A stretch of 64,000 nt of DNA. Origin: Rhodococcus triatomae BKS 15-14. Its GTDB lineage: Bacteria > Actinomycetota > Actinomycetes > Mycobacteriales > Mycobacteriaceae. The first letter of the stretch is position 1; each line of letters starts with the position of its first letter. Position numbers and translations under genes: made by a program. The stretch covers positions 1-64,000 of the forward strand of contig AODO01000074.1 in the NCBI GenBank assembly GCA_000341795.1, written 5' to 3'. Below are positions 34,402 to 42,180 of the stretch, one piece after another. The notes under the pieces were generated by a model, which worked only from the letters and a program-made list of their open reading frames with translations, had not been told where the DNA came from and did not search any database.

Positions 34402-35147
34402 ACAGGCTCGACGGCAAGGTCGCCTTCGTCGCCGGCGCCAGCCGAGGCATCGGCGCAGCCGTCGCCGCCGCACTCGCCGAGGCGGGTGCGGCGGTCGCCG
34501 TGGCCGCACGTTCCGAGCAGGAGGGCAGGGTTCCGGGCACGATCGGGGCGGTCGCGGACCGCATCACCGCGGCCGGTGGGCGGGCAGTCGCCCTCCCCTG
34601 CGACGTCACCGACCAACAGTCCGTCCAGTCGGCGGTGGACGCCACGGTCGCCGAGTTCGGCGGCATCGACATCCTCGTCGCCAACGCGGGCGTGCTCTGG
34701 CAGGGACCGATCGAGTCGACGCCGCTCAAGCGCTGGCAACTGTGCCTGGACGTCAACCTCACCGGCGTGTTCCTGGTGACGCAGGCCGTCATCCCTCACG
34801 TCCGGGCACGCGGCGGCGGATCGCTGATCGCGGTCACCACCACCGGCGTCACCATGACCGATCGAGGATCGAACGCCTACTGGGTGTCGAAGGCGGCGGT
34901 CGAACGGCTCTACCTCGGACTGGCGTCCGATCTGCGCGGCGACAACATCGCCGTGAACTGCCTGAGCCCGTCGCGGGTCGTGCTCACCGAGGGCTGGCGG
35001 GCCGGAGGCAGCGGGATCGAGATCCCACCGGAGATGGTCGAGCCACCGGAAACAATGGGCGAGGCCGCGGTTCTGCTGGCCACGCAGGACGCGAGCGGTG
35101 TCACCGGGACCGTGCAGCGATCGGAGACCCTGGTCGCCTCGCGCTGA
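34398..35147 (+). CDS. Short-chain dehydrogenase/reductase
   Basis: A 249-aa classical SDR: AGASRGIGAAVA, VANAGVLWQGPI, and YWVSK as the catalytic Tyr-x3-Lys. The residue at the catalytic Ser region is in VTTTGVTMTD, so Thr may replace Ser. ARSEQEGR after strand 2 suggests NADP. The start is GTG 34398, overlapping the previous stop. Its C-terminus (SGVTGTVQRSETLVASR) differs from the usual DGG ending. It may act on a different hydroxyl from its neighbour. Confidence 0.88.
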   Translation: MNRLDGKVAFVAGASRGIGAAVAAALAEAGAAVAVAARSEQEGRVPGTIGAVADRITAAGGRAVALPCDVTDQQSVQSAVDATVAEFGGIDILVANAGVLWQGPIESTPLKRWQLCLDVNLTGVFLVTQAVIPHVRARGGGSLIAVTTTGVTMTDRGSNAYWVSKAAVERLYLGLASDLRGDNIAVNCLSPSRVVLTEGWRAGGSGIEIPPEMVEPPETMGEAAVLLATQDASGVTGTVQRSETLVASR

Positions 35148-35183
35148 CACGCCGGCTGACGGGCCGTGGCACGCCGCGACCCG

Positions 35184-35999
35184 TCAGCCGGGAAGGTTCG
35201 ACGGGACCCAGTTCGGGGGGCGCTTCTCCATGAAGGCCCGCATGCCCTCGCGGGGTTCGGGAGACGTTTCCAGCGCCGCGTTCATCGTCTGGTGGTCGAC
35301 GAGTCCGTACCGCTCGTTGAGCATCCGCTTGACCTGCACCCGAGCCTCGGGCGCGGTCTGCAGGATCTCCCGCGCCGCCGTCAGTGCGGCGACGCGCAGG
35401 TCGTCGTGCGGAACGATCCGGGAGATCACCCCGAGCCGCTGCGCCTCGGCGGCGTCGAATCGCCTGGCGGTCAGCAGCAGGTCCCGTGCGACCGCGATTC
35501 CGACGTGCGCGGGCAGCGCGGCCGCGAACGTCGCGTCGGGGATCCCGCGCAGCAGTTCCGGCACTCGGAACGTGGCGCGCTCACTCGCGACCGCGACGTC
35601 GGCCATCATCGCGACGAGCAGCCCGCCCGCCTGGCAGATCCCGTTCACCGCCGCGATCACGGGCGCGCGGCTGTCCCGGATCGTCAGGAACGGCAGGATG
35701 TCGTGACCGAGGCCGTCCGGCAGCCTGTCGCCGGGCTCGGCGCGTCCACCGAGGTCGCCACCGGACGCGAAGACGTCGTCGACGCCGGTGATGATCAGCG
35801 CCGCCAGGTCGGGATCCGAGTTGACCAGCCGAACAGCACGTCTGAGCCCGTAGTACATCGCGGGCGTGAACGCGTTGCGGGCGCCCGGCCTGTCGATGAC
35901 GCACCAGCCGATCGGGCCCTCGCGTTCGAATCGCAGTCCGGCGGCGCCGAGGTCGTCCCTCCTGGCCGATGACGGCGCGGGAGTTCGGATTTCGCTCAT
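35184..35999 (-). CDS. Crotonase-fold (enoyl-CoA hydratase family) protein
   Basis: A 271-aa protein with LRFEREGPIGWCVIDRPGARNAFTPAMYYGL, TGVDDVFASGGDLGG and GICQAGGLLVAMMADVAVA. The Glu144 position is Leu (GGLLV), while RVPELLRGIPDATFAAAL keeps the PE-x3-GI pattern around the second acid, so an isomerase or hydrolase role is as likely as hydration. The ATG at 35999 follows GGAGGTCG. It is a single-gene unit behind operator site 6 and converges with the SDR pair. Confidence 0.86.
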   Translation of the reverse strand: MSEIRTPAPSSARRDDLGAAGLRFEREGPIGWCVIDRPGARNAFTPAMYYGLRRAVRLVNSDPDLAALIITGVDDVFASGGDLGGRAEPGDRLPDGLGHDILPFLTIRDSRAPVIAAVNGICQAGGLLVAMMADVAVASERATFRVPELLRGIPDATFAAALPAHVGIAVARDLLLTARRFDAAEAQRLGVISRIVPHDDLRVAALTAAREILQTAPEARVQVKRMLNERYGLVDHQTMNAALETSPEPREGMRAFMEKRPPNWVPSNLPG

Positions 36000-36069
36000 T
36001 CCACGACCTCCAGTACGCGGGACTCCCACAGGGGGAGAACCAGTCGACTCTAACCTATTGCTGCACAAC

Positions 36070-36084
36070 GTGAATGATGTTCTC
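36070..36084. promoter_or_regulatory. Regulon operator, site 6 (degenerate)
   Basis: GTGAATGATGTTCTC matches the reverse complement of site 5 (GAGAATGATGTTCTC) at 14 of 15 bases. It lies 71 bases upstream of the crotonase start at 35999; the divergent secreted-protein gene starts at 36266. The rest of the 266-base gap 36000-36265 shows nothing else. Confidence 0.6.
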
Positions 36085-36265
36085 CTCGCAGATCGACGGG
36101 CACTCGGTTCCGCGGACGGACACACCGCGAAGGCCTGCAGCGTGAGGCGACGGGAACCTCTCGCCGAGGAGCCGACAGCGAGTTCGCGTAACGCACGGTC
36201 CCTTTCGACCGATTCACCTTCCAACAGACCACGTTGTGTGTGACGGACAGCCCGAAGGAGCGAGG

Positions 36266-36703
36266 ATGAAGAAGAAATTGATGCGTGCCGCCGTCGCAGG
36301 CGCCGCCGCGGTCGGGATCGCCACCGGAGGTGTGGTCGCCGCTCCCGCGCAGGCGGCCCCGGTCGGACCGGTCGATCTCGACCTGACCGGTGGCGTGTAC
36401 TGCGCCTTCGGCAAGCCCGGCGATCCCTGGGTGGACTCCTGGTACATGGTGCGATGGATGGAGGTCACCGCGTACGGACGGGACTGGCCCAACGTCACCC
36501 TGCAGGAACTGGGCGGCGCCCAGCAGTTCAGCCCCCTACTCAAGCAGGGCGAGAAGCTCCGCATCGAAACCAAGTGGTTCGGCTGCTTCCCCAGTTCGAT
36601 CTCCGGGTACACCATCTCCAGCGATGTCGATCCGCTGCAGAACAACTTCGGCGTGTGGGCCAACGTGGAGCGGCGCGGCGCCGACAGCGGCAGCGCCAGC
36701 TGA
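36266..36703 (+). CDS. Secreted small protein, 145 aa, unknown function
   Basis: MKKKLMRAAVAGAAAVGIAT opens a Sec signal peptide ending near AQAAP (cleavage about residue 31). The mature part is a small beta-rich domain with two cysteines, in GVYCAFG and WFGCFP, likely to form a disulfide. The ATG at 36266 follows GAAGGAGCG. It is monocistronic, closed by a perfect hairpin at 36711. I do not recognise a family beyond small exported actinobacterial proteins. It lies within the island but need not share the pathway. Confidence 0.83.
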   Translation: MKKKLMRAAVAGAAAVGIATGGVVAAPAQAAPVGPVDLDLTGGVYCAFGKPGDPWVDSWYMVRWMEVTAYGRDWPNVTLQELGGAQQFSPLLKQGEKLRIETKWFGCFPSSISGYTISSDVDPLQNNFGVWANVERRGADSGSAS

Positions 36704-36710
36704 TCGTGGC

Positions 36711-36750
36711 GCGATCCCGGGTCTCGCACGTTGCCGAGACCCGGGATCGC
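36711..36750. terminator. Hairpin terminator, 16-bp perfect stem
   Basis: Arms 36711-36726 and 36735-36750 are exact reverse complements around an 8-base loop. It starts 7 bases after the secreted-protein stop and precedes the converging crotonase gene (ending 36785), so it can act in both directions. Confidence 0.85.
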
Positions 36751-36784
36751 GTTCTCCGTCAACCGATCGGGGTGAGAACGCGAC

Positions 36785-37552
36785 CTATGCCTTCACCGCT
36801 GTGAGCCTCGCGATGGTGGCGCGGAAGTCGTCGGTCTGGAAGGACTGGTCCTCCGCGGCGTTCGCGTAGTCGAGGGAGGCGAGGACGGCCCGCTCGATGT
36901 GCAGGTTCAGCATCCGCTTCGTCGCCTCGACCGCCTGCTGCGGTTGCGCGGCGAGCTTCTCGGCGCACGCGCGCGCTTCGGCGACCGGGTCCGCGACGAC
37001 GTGGTTCGCCAGGCCGAGCTCCCGAGCCCGCTCGGAGGAGATGCGGGTTCCCGTGAGCGCGAACTCCTTTGCCAGCAGCAGGCTGATCTGCAGCGGCCAG
37101 GTCAGTGGCCCGCCGTCCGCCGCGACGAGCCCGACCTGCACATGGGGGTCGGCCAGGTACGCGGATTCGGCCATGTAGACGATGTCGCTGAGTGCGACGA
37201 GGCTGCAGCCGAGCCCGACGGCGGGCCCGTTGACCGCAGCGATCACCGGGACCCGGCATCGTGCCATCCCCAGCACGATGTCGCGGCCGTGCGCGATGGT
37301 CTTCGCCCGCAGATCCGGGTCCTCCGCGAGTTCTGCGAGATAGGTGAAGTCGCCGCCCGCCGAGAACGCCTTCCCAGCGCCGGTCAGCACCGCGGCGCGC
37401 GCACCGCGGTCCGCGCTCAGCTGCGGCCACAGTCGTGCGAGCCCAGCATGCAGGTCGTCGTTGACGGCGTTCAGCGCGTCGGGCCGGTTCAGCGTGACGA
37501 TCCGCAGCGACCCCTCGGCGCGGACGTCGACTTCTTCAGGCATGTCGTACAT
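36785..37552 (-). CDS. Crotonase-fold (enoyl-CoA hydratase family) protein
   Basis: A 255-aa protein with RIVTLNRPDALNAVNDDLHAGLA, TGAGKAFSAGGDFTYL and GPAVGLGCSLVALSDIVYM. The Glu144 position reads GCSL (Ser) and the second region is DPHVQVGLVAADGGPLTWP, a pattern seen in non-hydratase crotonases. The ATG at 37552 comes one base after the FadE stop. It is the last gene of the synthetase-FadE-FadE operon from 40966. Confidence 0.87.
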   Translation of the reverse strand: MYDMPEEVDVRAEGSLRIVTLNRPDALNAVNDDLHAGLARLWPQLSADRGARAAVLTGAGKAFSAGGDFTYLAELAEDPDLRAKTIAHGRDIVLGMARCRVPVIAAVNGPAVGLGCSLVALSDIVYMAESAYLADPHVQVGLVAADGGPLTWPLQISLLLAKEFALTGTRISSERARELGLANHVVADPVAEARACAEKLAAQPQQAVEATKRMLNLHIERAVLASLDYANAAEDQSFQTDDFRATIARLTAVKA

Positions 37553-37553
37553 G

Positions 37554-38642
37554 TCAGACTCCCAATCCGAGGATTCGTGAGGCGATGATGTTCTTCTGAA
37601 TCTGCGAGGTCCCACCCATGACGGACTGTGCCCGGCTGTACAGGTACGAGCCGAACATCTCCTCGTCACGGGAACCGCCGACGGTGAGGGCCGCGTGCCC
37701 GACCGACTGGTCGACCCAGGTCATGAGGAGCTTGTCGAGCGACCCCTCGGAACCGTGGGTGACACCGTCGAGCTGCTCGGACAGCCGGCGCCGCACGTGG
37801 AGGCGCAGCATTTCCGACTGCACCGCCGCCCACGCCAGCTCCTCCGGCACCGTCCCGTCCACTCGTGACGCCAGCTGGCGCACCAGCTTTCCGTAGCGGG
37901 CGGCGTACCCCAGGGTGGACGGCTCACGCTCGTGCCCGACGACGGTCATCGCCAGTTTCCAGCCTTCCCCGGGCGCACCGACCATCTGGTCGGCGGGTAC
38001 GCGCGCTCCGTCGAACAGCACCTGGCCGAACTCCTTGGTGACGCCACTGATCATCTTCAGCGGCCGCTGCTCGACGCCCGCCTGCTTCATCGGCACGATG
38101 AATCCCGAGATGCCCTTGTGCCGAGGCACGCTCGAATCGGTGCGCGCGAGCAGCAGGCACCAGTCCGCGACGTCGGAGTAACTCGTCCAGATCTTGTGCC
38201 CGTTGATGACGTAGTCGTCGCCGTCGCGGGTGGCGGTCGTGGTGAGCGACGCCAGGTCCGATCCCGCACCGGGCTCGCTGAAGCCCTGGCACCAGCGCTC
38301 GGTGCCGTTGATCATGCCGGGCAGGAAGCGAGCCGCGAGTTCCCGGCTGCCGTGGTGACCGAGTCCGGTCACCAGGTAGCCGAGGCTCGGGCGCGGTGGC
38401 GCTCCCGCGATCGCGAGTTCCTCGTCGAGGATCACGTCGTAGACGGGTGGCAGTTCCTGTCCGCCGTACTCCTTCGGCCACGACAGGCCGAAGAACCCGG
38501 CGCCGTACAGAGCCTGGTGCCATTCGCCCTGCCTGGCCCAGTACTCGTCCCCGGAGGTCGGGAAGTTCTTCGCATTGTCGGACAGCCAGGCGCGCAGCCG
38601 TTCCCGGAAGGCGGCCTCGTCCGCCGAGTCACGAAAGTCCAC
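37554..38642 (-). CDS. Acyl-CoA dehydrogenase, large subunit of a FadE pair
   Basis: A 362-aa enzyme with GLSWPKEYGGQELPP, GFSEPGAGSDLASLTTTAT, YVINGHKIWTSYSDVADW and C-terminal SVMGGTSQIQKNIIASRILGLGV. The pattern is that of steroid-type FadE alpha chains. The start is GTG 38642, overlapping the partner gene by 14 bases. With the partner at 38629 it should form a heteromeric dehydrogenase for a bulky acyl-CoA made by the synthetase at 39512. Confidence 0.92.
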   Translation of the reverse strand: MDFRDSADEAAFRERLRAWLSDNAKNFPTSGDEYWARQGEWHQALYGAGFFGLSWPKEYGGQELPPVYDVILDEELAIAGAPPRPSLGYLVTGLGHHGSRELAARFLPGMINGTERWCQGFSEPGAGSDLASLTTTATRDGDDYVINGHKIWTSYSDVADWCLLLARTDSSVPRHKGISGFIVPMKQAGVEQRPLKMISGVTKEFGQVLFDGARVPADQMVGAPGEGWKLAMTVVGHEREPSTLGYAARYGKLVRQLASRVDGTVPEELAWAAVQSEMLRLHVRRRLSEQLDGVTHGSEGSLDKLLMTWVDQSVGHAALTVGGSRDEEMFGSYLYSRAQSVMGGTSQIQKNIIASRILGLGV

Positions 38643-39534
38643 GATCGATCTCCTCCAGGCTGACGGGGAACAGTTCGGTGGACGTCAGCGCCCGCCGCAG
38701 GTAGGCGTGCTCGAGGCACTCCCAGGTGTTGCCGATACCGCCGTGCACCTGAATGGCGTTCTCGCACACGGTGCGAGCGGCGCGCACGCTGTACAGCTTG
38801 GCGACGCGGCCCGCCCGGATCGCCTCACCGGCGGACAGTTCGTCGACCGCCCAGGCGGCATGGCGCAGGACGCTGATCGACCCCTCGATCAGGGCCTGGT
38901 TGTCGGCGAGCAGGTGCGCGACGGCCTGGTACGACCCGATCGTCCTGCCGTACTGCTCGCGGACCCTCACGTAGTCGCATGCGGTGGACTGCGCGCCGCG
39001 CATGACGCCGACCAGGTCGGCGCACGTGGACACGAGCGCGAGTGCGTACCAACGGTCGGCGGCGTCCGCGGGCAGGTCGCCGAGCGGCTCCCGGGGGCCG
39101 TCGAGTTCCGCGAACCACCTCGTCAGGTCGGCCGCGGGAACGACCGCGCCGACACCCGTCGAGCTGATCGCGTTGTCCTGCAGGACGACCGCCCGTTGCA
39201 GTCCACGGGAGTCGACGGCCTCCCCCGCGACGGCGACCGCCCACGACTGCTGCGTGTCGACGACGTGCCGGGTGAGGTCGTCGGCGAGGACCGGACCGAG
39301 GAACGGGACGTCGACGAGACCGCGACCGAACTCCTCGGCGACGATCGCGACCTCCACACCGGACGCGCCGTCGGACCGGAGTGACCGCCACCTCGTGGCG
39401 TCGACGGTCTTCTCCAGCCGCGCGACACGGGCCTCGTCGCCCAGGTCCTGAACCGATCCGGGACCGAGGTCGTCGGCCAGTTTCGCGGCGGCGTCCCGCA
39501 GCTGCCGCTGCTCACTCGTCAGACGTACGTCCAT
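38629..39534 (-). CDS. Acyl-CoA dehydrogenase, smaller subunit of a FadE pair
   Basis: A 301-aa chain. The N-terminal MDVRLTSEQRQLRDAAAKLA and the C-terminal REQYGRTIGSYQAVAHLLADNQALIEG and QVHGGIGNTWECLEHAYLRRAL domains are clear, while the middle domain is short and lacks the EPGAGSD FAD segment. It overlaps the synthetase by 23 bases and the larger FadE by 14. This overlap chain is strong evidence for coordinated production of the three. Confidence 0.9.
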   Translation of the reverse strand: MDVRLTSEQRQLRDAAAKLADDLGPGSVQDLGDEARVARLEKTVDATRWRSLRSDGASGVEVAIVAEEFGRGLVDVPFLGPVLADDLTRHVVDTQQSWAVAVAGEAVDSRGLQRAVVLQDNAISSTGVGAVVPAADLTRWFAELDGPREPLGDLPADAADRWYALALVSTCADLVGVMRGAQSTACDYVRVREQYGRTIGSYQAVAHLLADNQALIEGSISVLRHAAWAVDELSAGEAIRAGRVAKLYSVRAARTVCENAIQVHGGIGNTWECLEHAYLRRALTSTELFPVSLEEIDRGLS

Positions 39535-40966
39535 GGCGCTCCTTGAGTTCTCGGCGCAGCACCTTGCCCGACGGCAGGCGCGGTATCTCGGATACGAACA
39601 CGACTCGTGCGAGCCGCTTGTAGGTGGCGAGCCGCTCTCCGACGTACTCGGTGAGCGCCTGCGCGGTGACGGGGTTCGCCGTCAGGACGGCGGCGACCAC
39701 GGCCTCTCCGGAGATGGGGTCGGGTTCACCGAACACCGCGCAGTCGGCGACGTCGGGGTGGCCGTGCAGGACGGCCTCGATCTCCGCGGGCGCGACCTGG
39801 AATCCCTTGACCTTGATCATCTCCTTGAGCCGGTCGGTGATCCGCAGCCAGCCGTCGGCATCGAGGTAGCCGACGTCACCGGTGCGGTACCAGCCGTCGA
39901 CGAAGGCGCCCGTGGTCGCGTCCTCGGGGAGGTACCCGGCCATGAGCGACGCCGACCGGGTCTGGATCTCTCCCACCTCGCCGTTCCCGACGGGCTCTCC
40001 CGTGTCGAGGGAGGTGATCCGGACCTCCACTCCGGGAACGGGTTTGCCGACGCTGTCGAGCCGGGCGCCGTCGATCGGGTTGCACGCGATGACGGGCAGT
40101 TCGCTCGCGCCGTAGGCGGGCATCCAGCCGACCCCGGTACGCGCGGTGACCCGTTCGGCGACACTCGGGGTCACCGGGGTCGCGCCCCACATGATGTACC
40201 GCAGCGAGGACAGGTCGTAGGACTCCAGGTCGGGATGCGACGCGATGGCGAGCGCGATGGGCGCCACCGCCATCTCGACGGTGATCCGGTCGGCCTGGAT
40301 GTGATGCAGCATCGCGTCGAGGTCGAACCGTCGGTGCAGCCTGATCCAGGCGCCGCAGTCGAGTGCCGTGGCGATGTTGAGCAGGCCGAGGATGTGCGAG
40401 GGCGGCGTCACGATCTGCATGCGGTCCGCGCCGGTCAGGTCGAGCGCGGCCTTCCAGTGCGCGACCGCGGCGGCGAACGAGGCGTGGGTGTGGCGGACCG
40501 CCTTGGGCATGCCGGTCGTGCCCGAGCTGAACACCAGGACCGCCTCGCCGGCAGGGTCGGGTTCGGGGTGCGACCCCGTACCCGGAGCGACGGGGTCGTC
40601 CAGGTGCAACATCGGGGCGAGTTCACCGAGCACCGGACTGTCCCCGACCGCGTACACCGGCGCGGTGACCGCGAGCGCGTGCGCGACCTCGTCCCGCTTC
40701 CAGGCCGGGCTGATCAGCACCACGGCTGCGCCGAGCCGCCAGATCGCGCGGACCGCGACGACGAATTCGGGTCGGTTCGAGGACATGAGTGCGACGCGGT
40801 CGCCGGCTCCCACACCCGCCTGGGCGAGGGTCGCGGCGAGACCGGCGGCCATCGCGTCCACCTCGGCCAGGGTGAACTCCCGGTCCTCGAAGGCCAGCAC
40901 CGGCGTCGAGACGGAGGCGTCGGCCGTGGCGACCGCTGCCCCCGGCGGGTTGTTCGAATTCGACAT
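39512..40966 (-). CDS. Acyl-CoA synthetase (AMP-forming)
   Basis: A 484-aa ANL ligase: LVFSSGTTGMPKAVRHTH (P-loop), MPAYGASELP, GWYRTGDVGYLDADGWLRITDRLKEMIKVKGFQVAP and C-terminal RLPSGKVLRRELK with the catalytic Lys. It resembles 4-coumarate-CoA ligase/FadD-type enzymes. The ATG at 40966 lies 22 bases from operator site 7. First gene of the operon to 36785. Together with the synthetases at 32144, 54038 and 56808 it shows that several acids, or several generations of one acid, are activated. Confidence 0.93.
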   Translation of the reverse strand: MSNSNNPPGAAVATADASVSTPVLAFEDREFTLAEVDAMAAGLAATLAQAGVGAGDRVALMSSNRPEFVVAVRAIWRLGAAVVLISPAWKRDEVAHALAVTAPVYAVGDSPVLGELAPMLHLDDPVAPGTGSHPEPDPAGEAVLVFSSGTTGMPKAVRHTHASFAAAVAHWKAALDLTGADRMQIVTPPSHILGLLNIATALDCGAWIRLHRRFDLDAMLHHIQADRITVEMAVAPIALAIASHPDLESYDLSSLRYIMWGATPVTPSVAERVTARTGVGWMPAYGASELPVIACNPIDGARLDSVGKPVPGVEVRITSLDTGEPVGNGEVGEIQTRSASLMAGYLPEDATTGAFVDGWYRTGDVGYLDADGWLRITDRLKEMIKVKGFQVAPAEIEAVLHGHPDVADCAVFGEPDPISGEAVVAAVLTANPVTAQALTEYVGERLATYKRLARVVFVSEIPRLPSGKVLRRELKERHGRTSDE

Positions 40967-40988
40967 TGAGAAGATCCTATCTCGTCAG

Positions 40989-41005
40989 AGAGAATAGTAT
41001 TCTCT
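40989..41005. promoter_or_regulatory. Regulon operator, site 7 (perfect)
   Basis: AGAGAATAGTATTCTCT: 7-bp perfect arms around AGT. The 15-base core GAGAATAGTATTCTC is identical to site 11. It lies between the synthetase (start 40966) and the reductase (start 41042), serving both directions. Confidence 0.88.
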
Positions 41006-41041
41006 GATTGATAGAACCTTAATACCAGGAGGCTACGGTCC

Positions 41042-42067
41042 ATGGCGAGACCCCCGATGTTCCAGCGCGCGACAGTGACGCGGATCGTCAAGGAGTGCGC
41101 GGACGCACGCACCTACGTCCTCGAGCCGCACGGCGAACCGTTCTCCTACCAGGCCGGTCAGTTCTGCACGTTCAAGGTGACCGTCGACGGCCGCGCGCTC
41201 TTCCGCTCCTATTCGATGTCCAGCGCCCCCGAGACCGACGGCGAACTCATGACGACCGTCAAGCGGGTTCCCGGTGGACGCGTCTCGAACTGGCTGCACG
41301 ACAACCTCGTCGAGGGCGACGAGGTGGAGGTGACCAGGCCCGCGGGCACCTTCCTGTTGCGGCCCGGCGACGGTCCGGTGCTCGGATTCAGCGGCGGCAG
41401 CGGGATCACCCCCATCCTGTCGCTGGCGAAGAGCGCCCTGGCCGGCACGGACCGCCGCGTGCGACTGCTGTGCGCGGACCGCGACGAGGATTCCGTCATC
41501 TTCGGTGCACTCCTCGACGAGCTCGTCGAACGCTATCCGGACCGTCTGTCCGTCGTGCGGCACCTCGACGACAGGAGCGGCTACCTCGACGCCGAGGCCA
41601 TCCGCGCGTTCGTCGGCGACGACGGCCACGGCGACAGCTACGTGTGCGGCCCGGAACCGTTCATGGCACTGACGGAAGAGTCGCTACCGGGCCCCGGGCG
41701 GGTGTTCAGCGAACGCTTCGGCGCCGGGGAGGCGGCCGCCGCGCCCGCGAGTGCCGAAGCGGAACCCGTTGCCACGCAGGCCCCCTCGGCAGCCGCGGAG
41801 ACGACCGCGCAGATCACGCTCGGGCGCGAGAATGTGACGACGACACTCCAGGCGGGCGAGACGATTCTCGAGAGCGCCCGCCGCGCGGGCCTGGCGCCAC
41901 CGTTCTCGTGCGAGGCGGGGAACTGCGGCACCTGCATCGCCACCCTCACCGAGGGCACGGCGACGATGCGCGTCAACGACGTCCTGAGCGACGATGAGAT
42001 CGCCGACGGCCTCGTCCTCACCTGCCAGGGGGTGCCCGACTGCTCGGTCGTTGTCGAATACGAGTAG
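41042..42067 (+). CDS. Ferredoxin-type reductase (FAD, NAD, [2Fe-2S]), KshB-like
   Basis: A 341-aa electron-transfer protein in the order FAD domain (RSYSMSSAP), NAD domain (GFSGGSGITPILSL, YVCGPEPFM), an Ala/Pro linker, then a C-terminal plant-type [2Fe-2S] domain with C290, C295, C298 and C328. This is the layout of 3-ketosteroid 9-alpha-hydroxylase reductase and related Rieske oxygenase reductases. No oxygenase is adjacent; the Rieske protein at 14053 is 27 kb away but under the same operator type, so it is the likely partner. A P450 could also use it. Confidence 0.93.
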   Translation: MARPPMFQRATVTRIVKECADARTYVLEPHGEPFSYQAGQFCTFKVTVDGRALFRSYSMSSAPETDGELMTTVKRVPGGRVSNWLHDNLVEGDEVEVTRPAGTFLLRPGDGPVLGFSGGSGITPILSLAKSALAGTDRRVRLLCADRDEDSVIFGALLDELVERYPDRLSVVRHLDDRSGYLDAEAIRAFVGDDGHGDSYVCGPEPFMALTEESLPGPGRVFSERFGAGEAAAAPASAEAEPVATQAPSAAAETTAQITLGRENVTTTLQAGETILESARRAGLAPPFSCEAGNCGTCIATLTEGTATMRVNDVLSDDEIADGLVLTCQGVPDCSVVVEYE

Positions 42068-42131
42068 ACCTTCCCCCCTTCCCCCTTGCGCGCGTCCGAC
42101 GCGGGCGCCTAGGGTCGTCCCAGTCGATAGT

Positions 42132-42163
42132 GTTACTTCGAGTAACGCTTATTCACCTAGGTG
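42132..42163. promoter_or_regulatory. Two palindromes before the MFS exporter, probable operator
   Basis: GTTACTTCGAGTAAC (42132-42146) has perfect 6-bp arms around TCG, and CACCTAGGTG (42154-42163) is a perfect 10-bp palindrome. Both lie within 50 bases of the exporter start and are unlike the island operator. No cognate regulator gene is next to it. Confidence 0.55.
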
Positions 42164-42180
42164 ACTGCAGGGGGTACGCC

